A DNA stretch of 64,000 nt from Diplolepis rosae (lineage: Eukaryota; Arthropoda; Insecta; Hymenoptera; Diplolepididae): the NCBI GenBank assembly GCA_030998225.1, contig JAPYXD010000680.1, positions 17,124,501-17,188,500 on the forward strand. Direction: 5' to 3'. The position numbers and the translations under genes were made by a program. Positions 62,437 to 64,000 of the stretch are shown here, one piece after another; within the stretch, counting starts at the first letter, position 1; every line of letters begins with the position of its first letter. Below the pieces are notes generated by a model that made no database searches, was not told where the DNA came from, and worked only from the letters and a program-made list of their open reading frames with translations.

Positions 62437-62660
62437 CCAATTGGTCTTGATAACTGCGATGAAAATAAGTTTTCATTCTAAAATATTCAATCTTTCAAAC
62501 GTTCTAACATATAGTATCAAATAAATTTTATTCAATTGAACTTCAAAATTTATATAGTTTTGTAAAAAAAATATCGAGTTATTTTTAAAGTTTTGAAACA
62601 TTATTTCAATATTTCCATATAAAGTCGGATATAAAGTAATGCCATCTAGTTACATGTTTG
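62437..62660. repeat. Tandem duplication across a splice acceptor, copy 2
   Basis: Second copy of 61,764-62,052. Its acceptor-like end (reverse: TTTTCATCGCAG then TTATCAAGACCAATTGG) is intact but only about 15 bases of the exon follow before the TAGTGG element. Confidence 0.75.
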
Positions 62661-62879
62661 TAATGGTGCATGCCAATGCAAATATACACATCTAAACTAG
62701 CACCTAAAATGGCCGTGCATTTGTATGAATTATCAATGTTAAATTTGGTTCCATTAAGACTTTTTTTATGTATCTGGATTTCATACCGGAGTAGTTTTTT
62801 CTGTTGCAGTTCCATTGGATCCCGAATCCGAAAATCAGTTCAAATTAATATTCTGGTTTTTTCAGTGAACTTTATCGAA

Positions 62880-63180
62880 ACCTGAACGTGTTTGAAAACT
62901 TTAGTCAGCGTTCGGGAACGTTTGATATGATCAGCGGAGCTATTCGGCGACCCAGACGACACATTCGTGCAGCCCACACGACTCAGTCAAGTAGCGAAGT
63001 ACATAGTGCATGTGGCACTATTGGCGACTTCACCATCGTTCAAGCGAACGAAACGAACGGTTACGGTCGCAATACGAATAAGTCGTGTCATTACAACAGT
63101 CACTCATGTATTGAACTTTTTTTTTCAGCCACATGGCTGAGTTGTCTATCCGAATGTAACCATTAGTCTAGTATTTTCTC
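62880..63180. promoter_or_regulatory. CpG-richer block, possible promoter
   Basis: Unlike its AT-rich flanks, this stretch has many CG dinucleotides (CGTTCAAGCGAACGAAACGA). It lies upstream of the small frame at 63,305 (plus) and of the protease exons (minus). It could be a shared promoter or 5' exon. A 92-codon frame inside is not recognisable. Confidence 0.35.
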
Positions 63181-63304
63181 CGCCTGTGATTGCTTGATTG
63201 CCTCCAACGTCTGACATGCGTCTGAAGCTTGAATGACTGGTTTGGTTGTGTTGACATTTTGCAGATTTGTTTTGCTGTTATAAATATCAATTAGTATTGT
63301 AAAA

Positions 63305-63487
63305 ATGCCTGATTGTACTGTGTGCAAAATTGCCACAACCGTGTTACGAAATGAAGGTTGTTTAACACGCGAAAAACTAAAAGAAACAATCTACAATTAT
63401 GCAGATGCGAAAAAAAGAACTAATAAGGTCTATCTGATGCCAGAAATCCATTTTAGTTGTTTATTATATAAGTCTTACATATTATAA
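63305..63487 (+). CDS. Small cysteine-containing ORF, unknown
   Basis: 60 codons starting with a good context (AAAAATG). The first 40 residues (MPDCTVCKIATTVLRNEGCL then TREKLKETIYNYADAKKR) look like a real protein start: amphipathic, three Cys, many Lys and Glu. A possible donor (AAGGTCTATC) lies near 63,426-63,435, after which the frame turns hydrophobic and stops, so this may be only the first exon. Function not recognised. Confidence 0.3.
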   Translation: MPDCTVCKIATTVLRNEGCLTREKLKETIYNYADAKKRTNKVYLMPEIHFSCLLYKSYIL

Positions 63488-63705
63488 TTGTAATAACCGA
63501 CAACACGCGTACCAGTTAATTCATGAGCTTAATAGTAAAAAAAGTATAATGCGCATATACGATATCTTACAAAAGAAACACATAACCTAAAATTATTAAA
63601 CGATATTCGATTATAAAGGAACTGTGCAATTACCATTCGAGAACTAGAAAAAAAAATCCGTCTTTAAGATATCTTACTTATCTGATCTCTACCTTAAGGT
63701 CAATT

Positions 63706-63962
63706 TTCCTGCGAAAAGTTCTACGAACGTTCGCTAGAAATGCTCTCTGAACGTTCCTATGGGAGGTTCCAGGGACGTTCTCTGCGAATGTTCTCTAAAT
63801 GTTACTGCAGAAGGTTCTCTCAATATTCCTTTTAAACGTTCCTGAAACGTTCCACAGGAACATTCAGAGAACATTGCTTTGGAACGTTAAAAAAACCCGG
63901 GCATTTTCTTACATCTAGGAACGTTCCATTGTAACGTTCAAGGAAGGTATTGTGTTAAGGGG
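63706..63962. mobile_element. GAACGTTC foldback element, single arm
   Basis: Matches the right arm of the complete element (GAACGTTCCTATGGGAGGTTC ... AACGTTCCACAGGAACATTC) and ends GAAGGTATTGTGTTAAGGGG, a degraded GCTATGGGGG terminus. The left part is absent. Confidence 0.7.
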
Positions 63963-64000
63963 AGATCCTCATAGTTTTACAATTGTATGTTAACCCTCTG

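Overview
The window is AT-rich eukaryotic DNA with split genes (GT-AG introns) and a dense load of transposable elements. The genes and the R1-clade retrotransposon suggest an insect; I lean towards Hymenoptera but cannot prove it from the sequence. Codon structure, intron sizes and the four complete conserved genes rule out a prokaryote or virus.

Layout. 1-23,100 is almost free of recognisable genes and consists of nested miniature elements, hammerhead-ribozyme-bearing retroelement remnants, an R1-clade derivative and one interspersed repeat family. 23,109-46,535 is the gene block: DDX28 (minus), VPS35 (minus), CCDC97 (minus) and ABCC10 (plus). I rebuilt every exon of these four by hand. All splice phases close, giving proteins of 551, 805, 361 and 1615 residues with no internal stop. 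46,800-56,430 is again repeat-rich, including a 1.03-kb foldback element at 54,083-55,117. 56,427-61,187 is a decayed R1-clade non-LTR retrotransposon. 61,242-61,780 (minus) holds three exons of a trypsin-like protease. 62,880-63,490 holds a CpG-richer block and a short ORF of unknown nature.

The four housekeeping genes have no obvious common pathway: a mitochondrial DEAD-box helicase, the retromer core subunit, a DUF2052 protein and an ABC exporter. CCDC97 and ABCC10 are divergent, with about 1.35 kb between start codons. VPS35 and DDX28 are head-to-tail, 656 bp apart.

The most unusual content is in the repeats. (1) Six hammerhead-ribozyme cores (CUGANGA, helix II, GAAA, then ACGU-H) occur in three sequence families, one as a pair inside a near-perfect 147-bp inverted repeat. 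This is the hallmark of Penelope-like elements or retrozymes. (2) Several unrelated miniature elements share one architecture: a short self-complementary word repeated in both orientations between terminal inverted repeats. (3) A non-autonomous R1 derivative with an intact 15-bp target duplication carries a 246-codon ORF that stays open across three internal deletion joints.
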